Shown piece after piece: positions 34,332 through 44,077 of a stretch of 64,000 nucleotides of DNA (its first letter is position 1; each line of letters opens with the position of its first letter). The stretch comes from Laccaria trichodermophora (Eukaryota; Basidiomycota; Agaricomycetes; Agaricales; Hydnangiaceae), in NCBI GenBank assembly GCA_018417955.1, contig JACTVC010000002.1, positions 4,278,001-4,342,000 of the forward strand, written 5' to 3'. Under the pieces are notes generated by a model. The model was not told the DNA's origin. It saw nothing but the letters and a program-made list of their open reading frames with translations, and made no database searches. The position numbers and the translations under genes were made by a program.

Positions 34332-36302
34332 ATGCTAAGAGCGTCCACGCTGGGCCTCTGTGTTGCCTTGTCGACCACGCGTGTTGTCTGGCCATGTTGT
34401 TATCGGCTTCGTGGATTCAACAGGTCGAAGCTAGCATTTCGCAAATTTTCGAATTCGAGGACGACGCCAAATGTCACATTGTCACCAGCTACCGAAGAAA
34501 AAAATACCTTCGAGCGTTGCCAAAAACCTCTCAACCCTGGGCTATCTCTCGAAACAGACTGTGCGGAAAGGAAGGAGATGATTGTTGGGCTGATGGTGGA
34601 GGTAGCAGAGCTTCCACTCGAACGGTCAACACAAACTATCGCCGCAGAGGAGTCACAGACGACCCAAGAAAAAAAGCCAGTATTTCCCAAGAAAGCGGGC
34701 TTCCTTTCCGGAAAGGTCAAAGGACTTACCAACATTCTTCCGTTACGCGTCTACAACACAGTGGCATTCAGACTTGTGCTCAACAACCTTTCTCATGCCC
34801 TTCTACATTCATCGGAAACCGTAGATGCAGAGAAATTCGAATCGGGGTTGCAATCAGTGGAGACCAAAGCTGCTTTATCCAACATAGAATTTTTCCTCTC
34901 AAAACATCTCGACTCCATTGGGAAGAGCAATGTCATAGAAGATATCTGGGGCTCCTACGTAGCCCTTACCAGGTTGCAGGTAGAAAGCCCCATCGTGCGC
35001 GAGCACTTTCCCCATTTACCATTCGCCCACCTTCACCGCATGACTCGCGTCTTTGCGTCCAACAGGCCCAAAACCCGAACCCAGTTCATCCGCCTCCTTT
35101 CTGTGATGACGAGCATTCACAGTGCAGGCGGGGAGACCAAGATATTCGAATGGAATGCGCTCATCCACCAAGCCGGGAAGGGTTTGCGAGTGACTACGGC
35201 GGGAGATTATGCGAACTCCATCAGCATTTTCAATGACATGGTGGAGAGGCGTCAGCCTGGCTCGGGTATCACTGGGGACTACATGTCAGCTGCCGGGCAT
35301 GAAGGTCCACCAATGCAGCCCGATATCTTTACTTACTCCACACTGCTCAGCATTGCCGCGAACACATTGGATGGAACCGCAATTCATCGTGCGGCTTCTC
35401 TTTTACGCGCTTCCGGCCTTCCCCCCAATAGGATTACTCACCTTGCATTGCTGAGATATTATACCGAAACCAAGCGGCTATCTGGGATCCGCTCAACACT
35501 ATTTAAAATGAAACAGCAACGGCTGGAACTGGGGATTGATGGCTTGAACGCTTGCATGTGGGCTTACAGTCGTAACGACAGGCCTGACATCGTCAGCGTA
35601 ATTTATCATATCCTGCGCTATAATGCTGCACCGGAGCTGTATCTTGATAACGAAGATATCAGCGAGAGCTCTCGGCGACTTCAACTGGACGAGTGTATCG
35701 AGATCACGCCCGACGTGAAACCGGATGAAATTACTTTTACGATCATGGTCCAGGCTATGGCGTATCACGGCAACTACTTACTGGCAGTGCAAGCTTTTAT
35801 GGACATGCTCTCCAGCGAGACAATCGTTCCAGATGAATCAGGTCAACCAAAGTCAATCACATACAGCCCAGACCTTCCAGCTTTCCGAGCCCTTTTCCTG
35901 GGATTCTGCAGACACGCTAAAAACCCCGCTGGACGTCAACCCGGGGCACGCTCCCTATTGGGATCCAACTATGTCAAACGTGGGGACAGACTTTTTGATT
36001 CGTCACCCTACCTTCCTACCAGCGAAGACGAACCAACTTGGACTCTTGATAACCTTACGTCAATTTTTGACATTTTTCTTTCATTGCCTGAGACAATGAC
36101 ACCGAGTGGGGCGACCTTTTATTGGATTTTGGCCGCTTTTGACAAGGCCAGCGGACACAATGTCGAGCTTCTGCGTGATATTTGGATGGCGCTTGAAAAG
36201 CGGTTTGAAGGAACATATGGGTTATCTGGAAGGCGTATGCAGAGAATCAAGGAAGAGTTGTTTGGGCAACAACCATCTGTACGATCAAGTTCACCACCAT
36301 AA
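34332..36302 (+). CDS. mitochondrial pentatricopeptide-repeat-like protein
   Basis: This intron-free 656-codon gene starts MLRASTLGLCVALSTTRVVW, followed by Arg-rich, acid-poor sequence to KLAFRKFSNSR, a likely mitochondrial targeting peptide. The middle and C-terminal halves have PPR-like helical pairs: QPDIFTYSTLLSIAANT, LPPNRITHLALLRYYTETKR, KPDEITFTIMVQAMAYHGNY and TPSGATFYWILAAFDKAS. PPR proteins bind organelle RNA and act in processing or translation; the target here is unknown. The start at 34,332 follows a TTG in frame. A second plus-strand frame (34,313-35,236) is open across it but is a shadow. It converges on AMMECR1, 86 bp away. Confidence 0.82.
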   Translation: MLRASTLGLCVALSTTRVVWPCCYRLRGFNRSKLAFRKFSNSRTTPNVTLSPATEEKNTFERCQKPLNPGLSLETDCAERKEMIVGLMVEVAELPLERSTQTIAAEESQTTQEKKPVFPKKAGFLSGKVKGLTNILPLRVYNTVAFRLVLNNLSHALLHSSETVDAEKFESGLQSVETKAALSNIEFFLSKHLDSIGKSNVIEDIWGSYVALTRLQVESPIVREHFPHLPFAHLHRMTRVFASNRPKTRTQFIRLLSVMTSIHSAGGETKIFEWNALIHQAGKGLRVTTAGDYANSISIFNDMVERRQPGSGITGDYMSAAGHEGPPMQPDIFTYSTLLSIAANTLDGTAIHRAASLLRASGLPPNRITHLALLRYYTETKRLSGIRSTLFKMKQQRLELGIDGLNACMWAYSRNDRPDIVSVIYHILRYNAAPELYLDNEDISESSRRLQLDECIEITPDVKPDEITFTIMVQAMAYHGNYLLAVQAFMDMLSSETIVPDESGQPKSITYSPDLPAFRALFLGFCRHAKNPAGRQPGARSLLGSNYVKRGDRLFDSSPYLPTSEDEPTWTLDNLTSIFDIFLSLPETMTPSGATFYWILAAFDKASGHNVELLRDIWMALEKRFEGTYGLSGRRMQRIKEELFGQQPSVRSSSPP

Positions 36303-36388
36303 GCAACTCCGGACGTCAGCGCTTTGGAAGAGATGGACCAAAAATCATTTGCATTAGGATACCTATAGAATTCATCTATCATTGTCAT

Positions 36389-37227
36389 TCATCCTTGCTC
36401 CTCCTGCTTCTTCCTCCATTGGATATAATCCGCCCATGCAACCTCACACTTGCTGCTCTGGTACCGGCGCAGCTTCACACTTCTGCGCAAATCCTCTGTG
36501 ATTCGCCCCTTCCAGCCTGCTTTATGGATTGCGCTATCTACTGCCTCGATCTTATCCCATCCCTGCTCGGGTATCACGTCTGGAAGATATGTCGCGGAAA
36601 ACGATTGCTTTGATATCACTCGGGTAAGGCTGCCTGAGGATGAAAACGGGGAAGACGTCTCTGAAGAGGACGCTTGAGATGTTAAGGACGGATGTGGGAA
36701 TGTAATGTAGATCCCATGCACGCCAATTGTCCAGTCGAGGTACGATTGGGCTGTTTCAAAATCGGTGAGGAGGGAGACTCTAAGATAATATCAAGTTATT
36801 TGGATTAGATGGAGGGGTACAATATACGAACGCGCATTCCAGGGTTTCAAGTTCATCCTTTTCTATCTTTCTAAACCGAGAGTCCCTGAACGCGCTGATG
36901 AGCGCATAATCTGCCAGCCCCTCGTGGAGAGCCATTGGCTCAAAGTTGCCGATGCATCCTCTTAGATGTGATGCTCTTCCTGGACGAGATGATTGTGTGT
37001 TCCATGTCACGAACAGCGGGCTGATCAGAGATTATGTTAGCGGGGAATGTAGAGGTTGATGGACAATAATGAGAATACTATTTATCATCTGGGAAGGGTG
37101 GGGGTATAGGCGTCGCTGATGTGAGTGCACAGTACAGGGTGTCGAACGCGTAGAAGCAGTGTTCTGGAAGACATGCACTACCTCGATGCGACTCTTCTGA
37201 GGCAGGATTTGGGGGGAAAAGAGACAT
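36389..37227 (-). CDS. AMMECR1 domain protein
   Basis: AMMECR1 is a conserved eukaryotic family with a human disease link and no settled biochemical role. Three exons: MSLFPPNPASEESHRGSACL with PEHCFYAFDTLYCALTSATP; then, after an intron splitting a Tyr codon, PLFVTWNTQSSRPG, the signature LRGCIGNF, GLADYALISAFRDSRF and KDELETLECA; then VSLLTDFETAQSYLDW, GVHGIYITF, SATYLPDVIPEQGWDKIE and KLRRYQSSKCEVAW. All landmark segments of the family are intact. It ends at 36,389 with KKQEEQG. About 240 residues. It lies on the opposite strand to the PPR gene, with both ends close together. Confidence 0.92.
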
Positions 37228-37603
37228 GAACGGTGCGGGGTTAGTGGCTTGAGCCAACTATTAAACGGTCGCAGTAGAGAACACCCGTGCAGGCACAGGT
37301 ATATTCCCTCAGCTTCCCTCATCTGGAATGGTATGGCATGAATCTTTCACTACATAGGTATAGGTATGCTTGGAATAGAAAAGAAGTAGGCAACGTAGGT
37401 AATTATAAGAAAGAAAGAAAAACATGTAACTGCTTGATTGAGGAGGCATAGGCAATGATGTGCTATTGCGACGGAGACAGAGATGATTGATAGATCGCAA
37501 AATAATGGATAAGGAATAAGAAACCGCAACAAGATACAGCGTTAACGAGTGTGAAAGAAACAAAAGAGTGAAGAGAGCGCGGGGCGGCTCGCGCCAAGAA
37601 CAG
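37228..37603. other. intergenic, about 375 bp
   Basis: This lies between the start of AMMECR1 and the stop of the Rab gene, both on minus. It should hold the promoter of the former and the 3' UTR of the latter. No gene is seen. Confidence 0.45.
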
Positions 37604-38998
37604 TCAACAGCAACTCCAACCATTGCGTTTAGCCTTTTCGAGAGCCTCCTCCGCATCAACCTGGGCAGCCCAGGCCGGTGTGCTCACGCTCGATAAGAAT
37701 ACGCTGTCGCGTTTCTTCAGCTCGTTTTCTTGCTCAATGCTATCCTTCCGGACGATAATTGCAGATATGAGGTGGTCGAAAAGATGTTGAATACCTTGAT
37801 GCCAAAGGAGTTCAGGACAAGTGGAAGGAAAATGGATGGGTAGATATTTACCGAGATCGTCTTTAGCCGAAACCTCGAAAAGCTCCATGCCCTTGCTCAA
37901 ACCCCATTCTCTCTCATCTTCATCCTCATTTTCATCCGCTTCTTCGATGCTGTTGCTGCTGTTATCTGCATTCTCATTCCGGCCAACAACGTGGCCAAGT
38001 TGTGAACCAAATCGGGCTGATTGGGGAATTCTGGTGCCGGTGCTGGCGATAGAACGAGTCAACGATCCCGATGTAGGCGGGCGTGTTTGAATTGATATTC
38101 TACTCCGCTGTAGGGCTGATGCCCGACTTGAAGGGAGATCCAGGTATGCGGGTGTTTCGGGTGAGATGGGAGGCGGGGTCACGGATGTTGGAGAACGGAG
38201 GCCAGGAAACGAGGTGAAACGCGGTCGAATGTAAGATAGAGTCGAGGGTACCGGTGGCGGCGGAGGTGTTGGCGGCTTGGGTGGTGGAAACCAGTTGTGG
38301 AGGGAGAGGCGAGCCAGATCGGAGGTGACCTGCCGATGACGGTAGAGATCCGCTTTAGAGCCAACAATATATATGATTAACTCGGGCGGGCAATTCTTCT
38401 TCAACTCTACCATCGGAATCCAATAAAGACGGTCAGCGTCCTTATTCGGTCAATGGACATCAACACACCTTCCAGCCAGCCTCTAATATCCTGAAAAGTA
38501 GAAGCGTTTGTGATGTCGTACAAAAGGAGGGCCGCATTAGCGCCTGCGGGAAGTGACACGAAGCATTGAGTGGCTTGTGACAGATAGAACGATAGCCTGA
38601 TGAGTAGACCGACCTCGATAATACATGGGTGCCTTTGGAGGTGGGTCAGGCGGGTATTCATTCGCCGACAAGGGAAAGACTTGCCATGCTCCTAAATCTC
38701 TCCTGACCTGCAGTGTCCCACAACTGCAGGCGCACCTTGAGACCCTTAACGTACACCTTCTTCGTTACAAAAAAAGCACCGCTCGTAGATGTCGTGTTCT
38801 TTGGGTCGAACCTGTTCTGGGTATAACGTTGCAACAAACTAGTTTTACCGACGCCTGTTGGAGATGAAATGAGAAGATTGAGGAAGTGGTTACGATAGCA
38901 AGCGGCCAACCAGAGTTGCCCATTATGACAATCTTGCTGTCGATGCCATGTTCATAGCGCGACCGTGAATAAGGATCGAGGCTAGGGTATTCGTCCAT
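37604..38998 (-). CDS. Rab-family small GTPase with a long insert between G4 and G5
   Basis: The P-loop reads KIVIMGNSGVGKTSLLQRYT (G1), then a Thr in NTTSTSGAFF (G2), QLWDTAGQERFRSM (G3), ANAALLLYDITNASTF and VGSKADL (G4). Next come about 133 residues rich in Pro, Ser and Thr, then acidic (about 38,290-37,892), before ELFEVSAKDD (G5). The C-terminus NGWSCC ends in a di-cysteine expected to be geranylgeranylated. All nucleotide-binding motifs are intact, with Gln in the WDTAGQ catalytic position. The Rab subfamily is not clear; the core is closest to endosomal Rab5/21/22 types by feel. About 380 residues against about 210 for a usual Rab. Confidence 0.88.
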
Positions 38999-39225
38999 TC
39001 GCGAGCTGGGGGACTCGCTGGGAGTGAATTCTCTCTATGATGGGATGAGAGCCCAGCGGCCACTTTGGCAGAGGGATGAGTAAAAGACTCTTAAATGAGT
39101 AAAAGGCTGTCAAGAGAGGAGAACTACCGCGAGCATCCCAAATTGGGTAACCGGGCCACGTGAGAATGAAAATGACATTGAAATTGCATTTTTGCAAAAA
39201 TATATCACAATTCCGTATATCAATC

Positions 39226-39937
39226 TCATCCTGACTTTTCAACAACATGCGATACTACCGGGAACTCAAATACCACATCCTTCCCTGTGAGACGGCGGTA
39301 AACAGATGAGAATGAATCCAGCTTGTATTCAAGAGATGTTGCGTCCTTGGAGTCAAGTAGACTATAGCCACACATATGAGTTCGACATTACAATATGTAG
39401 CAAGCCACCTACACTTTGAGCAGTTTTGATCCGTCTACAGCAACACGGGTTCTTTTGCCAACAATCTCTGTTGGGAACACAAGGTCCTCCAGGATCTTCT
39501 CGTGGACGTTGGTAAGCGTGCGGCTGCGAGGCCTCTTCTGCTTGACCCGTGAGTTACGTGTGGGTTTGCGGAGCATTCGGCGCTGGGCAATGAAGACGAC
39601 ATGACGGTCAGAGAACTTCTTCTCAAGTTCACGGGTGAGCCTGAAAACAACGCGATTAACATGCTTGATCCAAAAGCTGAGCCTCCCGCACGCACCTCTG
39701 CTGCACTTTGTGGAAAGCCTTCAGTTGGGGGACGGGAACGAAAATGACGATAGCCTTTTTACCGCCCCGGACATCAACCTCACGGGCAGCGGAGATCTGG
39801 AGTGCGCGCAGCTCAGTCTTGAGTTCGGGTACGTTGTTCTCCAAATCAATCAAAGCCTGAGCAACGTTCGTCTCGACCTCATCAGGGCCTGTGGTAGGAG
39901 CATTTGCGGTGCGAAGAATCTTGCTGTTGACGGACAT
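39226..39937 (-). CDS. RPS7: 40S ribosomal protein S7 (eS7)
   Basis: eS7 is a small-subunit protein with a role in 18S rRNA maturation. The start [15 protein letters not shown] leads into [54 protein letters not shown], then after an intron [59 protein letters not shown] and [20 protein letters not shown], ending SHVVEKSG. All these are eS7 landmarks. A splice pair in the 5' leader (39,952-40,096) suggests a leader intron. About 195 residues. Confidence 0.95.
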
Positions 39938-39951
39938 CTTGAAGTTAGGCC

Positions 39952-40096
39952 CTACAGATCCGAGGTCAACATCATCCAAACTCCAGTCTCGCCATCCATC
40001 CCATTCCTCCATCCACAAAATTCCCCACTTGACAATGTCGATACATATGCACCACAGGAACCTTCATAGACGCTTGAATTGAATATATGTACTCAC
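39952..40096 (-). other. probable 5' UTR intron of RPS7
   Basis: On the minus strand a consensus donor CTG|GTGAGT stands at 40,097/40,096, and an acceptor CTGTAG ends at 39,952, 15 bases before the RPS7 ATG. The 145-nt intron is longer than the coding introns nearby, as often seen in ribosomal-protein leaders. Confidence 0.5.
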
Positions 40097-40199
40097 CAGA
40101 CTTTTTGACGACGACGAGTCGAATTTCTTGCTGAGCACTGGGTCGGCAGCCAAATGTTGGTCACAAGTCACAATGTAACTGTAAATAGATGTACACTCG

Positions 40200-41448
40200 T
40201 TACACCGCTTCTATCCCAACATTTTTGAAATCCTCAACCCATTTCAGTTCAACTGAGCCCTTTGGCAATATTATAAAAGATAAACAACCGTCTTTCACTT
40301 CCAGGCCATCTTCCCCATCCTTGCCCTTTGCCGCTCGTAAAACATCCTGGAGGGTCATCTTCTTCCCAATCTTTAACAACCGTTTATTCTTCGTTATTGC
40401 GTATACAACCAGATTTCCATCAATATATTCGCGTTTGACATCCCAGTCGGCCGGCGGCGCTTGAGGAGGGAACATCCTTTCGATGTGCGCCCCAAAAGTT
40501 GTGTCCTCCACAAACTCAGGGATAACATCCGACGTCGCGTATTGAGGATATAAGAAAAAGGTAGGGATAACAAGAGTCGTCTGGGTGGAGGCGTCTAGGT
40601 CAAAATGGGGAGTATATGGATTCGTCGACCCATCGGGCTTTGGAACATCAATTAGATTGCGCTCCTGTTAGAAGATGTGTTAGAGCTGCAGTTGGACAAG
40701 AGCAACAAAGGGAGAGGGCATACGCGAAAAGCGAGCTTCATACGCCGCTTCGCCTCCTCTTCTTTTCGTATGCGTTCTAGCCTTTCTTTCTCTTTCCGAT
40801 CTTTCACTTCTTTTTTCTTCTTGGCATCTCCACTGATAGTTTTGACGGCCTTGTTTGACGGGTCGAAAACAAGACAATGATCACAACAGTCGAGGGCTTC
40901 GTCTATTCGATCTAAAGCTATCAGTGCCACTGCAGAACGAAAAAGGGCTTTCGATGACTGGGCGTTGAATCCCAGAGCTTTTGAGCAATCCTTGAGCACA
41001 GAACCGAAATTTTCTGCTCGTGAGGCGTTTAATCGAGTCTGACTGATAGAGATGGGGCATTACTTGCCAAGTTCCAAATTGCAAGCCGCCCGATTAAGCA
41101 GCAACGTTTCTTGCAGCTTTGGATCGGTGGGTCTGGCATCTACACCTTGGTTGTAGAAGCCAAGTGCCTCGCGATATCGTTTCCCCTTGAAATATTCGTT
41201 CCCTTGCTCTTTAAAATTTTGTGCAATTTCTGTTGAGACTTCAAGACACCAGTTCCCTCAAGAAATAGCACTCACCCACCGTCCGGGGTCCCGCTATACG
41301 CCAGGTTCTGCAACGCAGCAATGACGGCGTCGTCCGTGTCATCGGATGGAAGGGACTTCATAAAGAGAGGAACATTGTCAAGCGCAGAGATTTTCTGCTC
41401 GATCTCTGCATCTGAGAGGAGCTGCGGCCCCATACCAGGTGCGGCCAT
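40200..41448 (-). CDS. CNS1: CNS1/TTC4-type Hsp90 co-chaperone
   Basis: Cns1 is an essential yeast TPR co-chaperone of Hsp90 that also serves eEF2 folding. The start MAAPGMGPQLLSDAEIEQKI is followed by LDNVPLFMKSLP, a conserved N-terminal motif, then three TPRs: EQGNEYFKGKRYREALGFY, LLLNRAACNLELG and AQSSKALFRSAVALIALDRI. A highly charged helix follows (40,740-40,860: KKKKEVKDRKEKERLERIRK). The C-terminal wheel domain reads TTLVIPTFFLYPQYATSD, VKREYIDGNLVVYAITKNKR and LSFIILPKGS, ending EDFKNVGIEAV. About 370 residues. It shares a 104-bp divergent promoter with the L-2-hydroxyglutarate dehydrogenase gene. Confidence 0.92.
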
Positions 41449-41552
41449 GTTGTTATGCGTAGAACTGCAAACAAGACTCAGTTGCGATTTCGGGCCGATC
41501 GGACTTGTGTTATTTATAGACTGGTATGCGTATCGAGCTCCAAGAACTGACC
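41449..41552. promoter_or_regulatory. very short bidirectional promoter CNS1/L2HGDH
   Basis: Only 104 bp lie between the two start codons. Both 5' leaders and promoters must fit here or extend into the neighbouring first exons. No clear TATA box is seen. Confidence 0.5.
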
Positions 41553-43153
41553 ATGAAGGCCGTTAAGGGCTTCGCAAGGGCTCTCAATGACACAGGAAAA
41601 TACCAGTACAAGGCAAGACTCTCCAGAACTCGCTTAGCTTTCAGGTTCTAATTCAGGCTCTCGATAGGCTCCAGAGTTCGTTGCGGATTTTGTCGTTATT
41701 GGTGCAGGTGTGATATACACCTTTTTTTACGCCAGATAGTTGGTCATACCAAAGGGACTCACGCCAGGCGTTGTGGGACTTGCCATCGCTCAACGACTGA
41801 CTCAAAAGTTTCCTCGGAAGACAACACTTCTTCTTGAGAGGCATAGAAAAGCGGGAGAGGAAACGAGGTAAGGGTGCAACTGTGCAACAGATACTCCTCG
41901 TCTGATTCAGAAAACTCAAGCTCGCGGAATTCAGAAGTTATACATTCAGGTGCCAACTCACTTTAAGCGTCGGTCCTGGGCATCAGTTGACCGCATGACC
42001 ATAAGGACTCTACTACCCCTCAGAATCACTCAAAACGAGGCTATGCCTTCGTGGACGCGATCTCTTATACGAGCGTTGCAGTGCGTACAATATACCCCAC
42101 CTTCGGACTGGCAAACTCGTCGTCGCCAAGCAGGATCAGCTGCCTTATATTGAAAAGCTTCATGCGAAGTCTCTGAAGCTTCAGTGGCCCCCTCACTCGC
42201 CCCCTTCGTCCAGCGATGACTTTGTTCTTTCAACAGAGCTTCTCTCTGGCGAGCAGGCAAAGGCGATGGAACCGAATCTCAGCGATGATATCATTGCTGC
42301 GTTGTGGTGCCCACAAACTGGTATCATAGACTCACATTCACTAATGGAGAGTCTGGAGAAAGACATTCTAGACTCTGAGGGTGGTGAACTCGTCTACTCA
42401 ACGCGCGTCGTGCGTGTGGACCCGTACCCCAGGTCAGCAAGGACGATCGGAACTCCGGATGTGGATGCACAGGAAGAGGGTTGGGTTGTACAAGCGGTGA
42501 CAGGAGATGGCCAAGGGGACGCCATGTTGGCCAGGACTCTTATTAATGCTTCAGGACTCTCAAGCACCCTGATCCTTAACGCCTTGCTTCGCGAGGAAGA
42601 CCGCATTCCCATATACTACGCTCGTGGTTCTTATGCAAGCTATCGTGGTCCGGGTGTTAGGAACGTATCCCACCTTATCTACCCTTGTCCTGAAACTGGG
42701 CCAAGCGTTCATGCATTTCAGTCGCTTGGAACGCATCTCACTCTAGATTTGCAAGGAAAGATCCGGTTTGGACCTGACCTCCAGTGGATTTCTCCACCAT
42801 CGGGAGGACTTCATTCTCCCTCAGAGGAGGATGTAGACTTTTGGAATAAGGAGTTGGTGCCTGATGAGTCCAGGCTTCCAGAGATGCACCGCACCGTTGT
42901 TGGCTATTTGCCTGGAGTAACCTTGGAGGGATTGAGTCCAGATTATGTTGGTCTGCGGCCGAAGTTGGTACCTCCTAACGGTGGATTCCAGGACTTTGTT
43001 TTCAGGACGGACTATCCGACGCGAGGGAGTTTAGGAAATCGGACTTGTCCTATGATTAGTTTATTAGGCATCGAGTCTCCAGGGCTGACATGCAGTCTCT
43101 CAATCGCGGAACATGTTATAGAAGACCTGCTCGAGTCGAAAGTCTCTATGTAA
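41553..43153 (+). CDS. L2HGDH: L-2-hydroxyglutarate dehydrogenase, mitochondrial
   Basis: This FAD enzyme oxidises L-2-hydroxyglutarate, a toxic by-product, to 2-oxoglutarate. The start MKAVKGFARALNDTGKYQYK is followed by APEFVADFVVIGAGVVGLAI (Rossmann GxGxxG), LLLERHRKAGEETSSRNSEV, IHSGLYYPSESLKTRLCLRG, GKLVVAKQDQLPYIEKL, LWCPQTGIIDSHSLMESLEK, LINASGLSSTLILNALL, IYYARGSYASYRG and MISLLGIESPGLTCSLSIAE. These are the typical L2HGDH segments. The first intron (41,613-41,667, 55 nt) only joins in frame as GC-AG with an AAG|GCAAGA donor. About 455 residues. Confidence 0.92.
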
Positions 43154-43188
43154 ATGGATTTTAATTCAATAACACTTAAATGGGTTGC

Positions 43189-43817
43189 CTAACTGCGAGC
43201 CGTAATCTTTGGGTCCCATGCGTTGATTTTGGGCACAGTGGTGTTGTAAGGTCTGTAAGCACCGCGTGTCCCAGTCAAGCTCTCTGTGTAAGCCTTGAAT
43301 TTAGGCGTCAATGTGAATTCTTGAACATCGATAACAGTATGCATACCGCCTGCCAGGGAGGTGTCAGGTTTTGCATCACAGCATCCTGCGACGGGGGTTC
43401 CTTTCGAATATGCTGTATCCATGAATGCCACTCGGGTGGAACCTGTGACGCGTGATATTCATGCTGGCATTACGACGCATTAGACAAGATCGAGCGGAGA
43501 AAGTCGAGAGAGCGCACTTGAGCGAAATCCACCCAGCGGTGACGGCCTGAGTTCTGATAGATGAAAGACGACCAGGAGTGACATAAGGAAAAACTTGCCT
43601 GGAATTTCTTCTTCGCCATTCCGGTTTTCAAAATAACGGTTTCCGAATCTGGAGATGACAATGAAGGTAGAGGTTTTGAGGGAGGTTTTGAGGTGACATA
43701 CTGATCAGCACCGATGAAAGTGCCCGACTTGGCGTCACCAATGTATTGCAACTGCCTCCACCACTCCTTAAAACCCACTCTTCGCAGGTTACGAATTGTT
43801 CGATGTAGAGAAACCAT
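43189..43817 (-). CDS. NDUFA12: NADH:ubiquinone oxidoreductase subunit NDUFA12 (B17.2)
   Basis: This is an accessory subunit of mitochondrial complex I. The start MVSLHRTIRNLRRVGFKEWW precedes RQLQYIGDAKSGTFIGAD, then after introns SGRHRWVDFAQ, VPPEWHSWIQHIRKEPP, NLTPPWQA and AYTESLTGTRGAYRPYNTTV, ending PKINAWDPKITARS. The PPEWHxWI motif and the PKIxxWxP ending are family signatures. The last intron (about 43,295-43,350) bridges an apparent in-frame stop and joins PWQA to AYTES. About 145 residues. A near neighbour of L2HGDH, converging within 35 bp, both mitochondrial. Confidence 0.92.
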
Positions 43818-44077
43818 AGTGGTGCCCAAGATATAAAGTTATAGCCAGTGAGCGTTGGTTAGGTGTCTGTTTGACCGGATTTGTTCGGAGCACTCCTGGA
43901 TCCAACATAATAGTAATACAGTCCTTTCTGCATCAAGGTTGTAAGTACACTAAATACAGAAACTACATACTTACGGCACCAGAACAGAAAACCGAGCAAT
44001 AGTGCGCCACAAGTAGTTATAAGTAAGTACGAGAGAAGGAAGAAAAGGAAAATCCGAGAGTATCAACTGGGAACTAC

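Noticed and set aside
34313..35236. 307-codon plus-strand frame overlapping the PPR gene
   Set aside because: It overlaps a longer frame with a targeting peptide and PPR-like helices, and its own sequence is rich in Arg, His, Cys and Pro with no known domain. A shadow frame.
37892..38290. The Rab insert as an unspliced intron
   Set aside because: It is open for about 133 codons, is about 400 nt long against 50-60 nt for introns here, and has protein-like acidic and Pro-rich composition. Kept as coding, though RNA should confirm.
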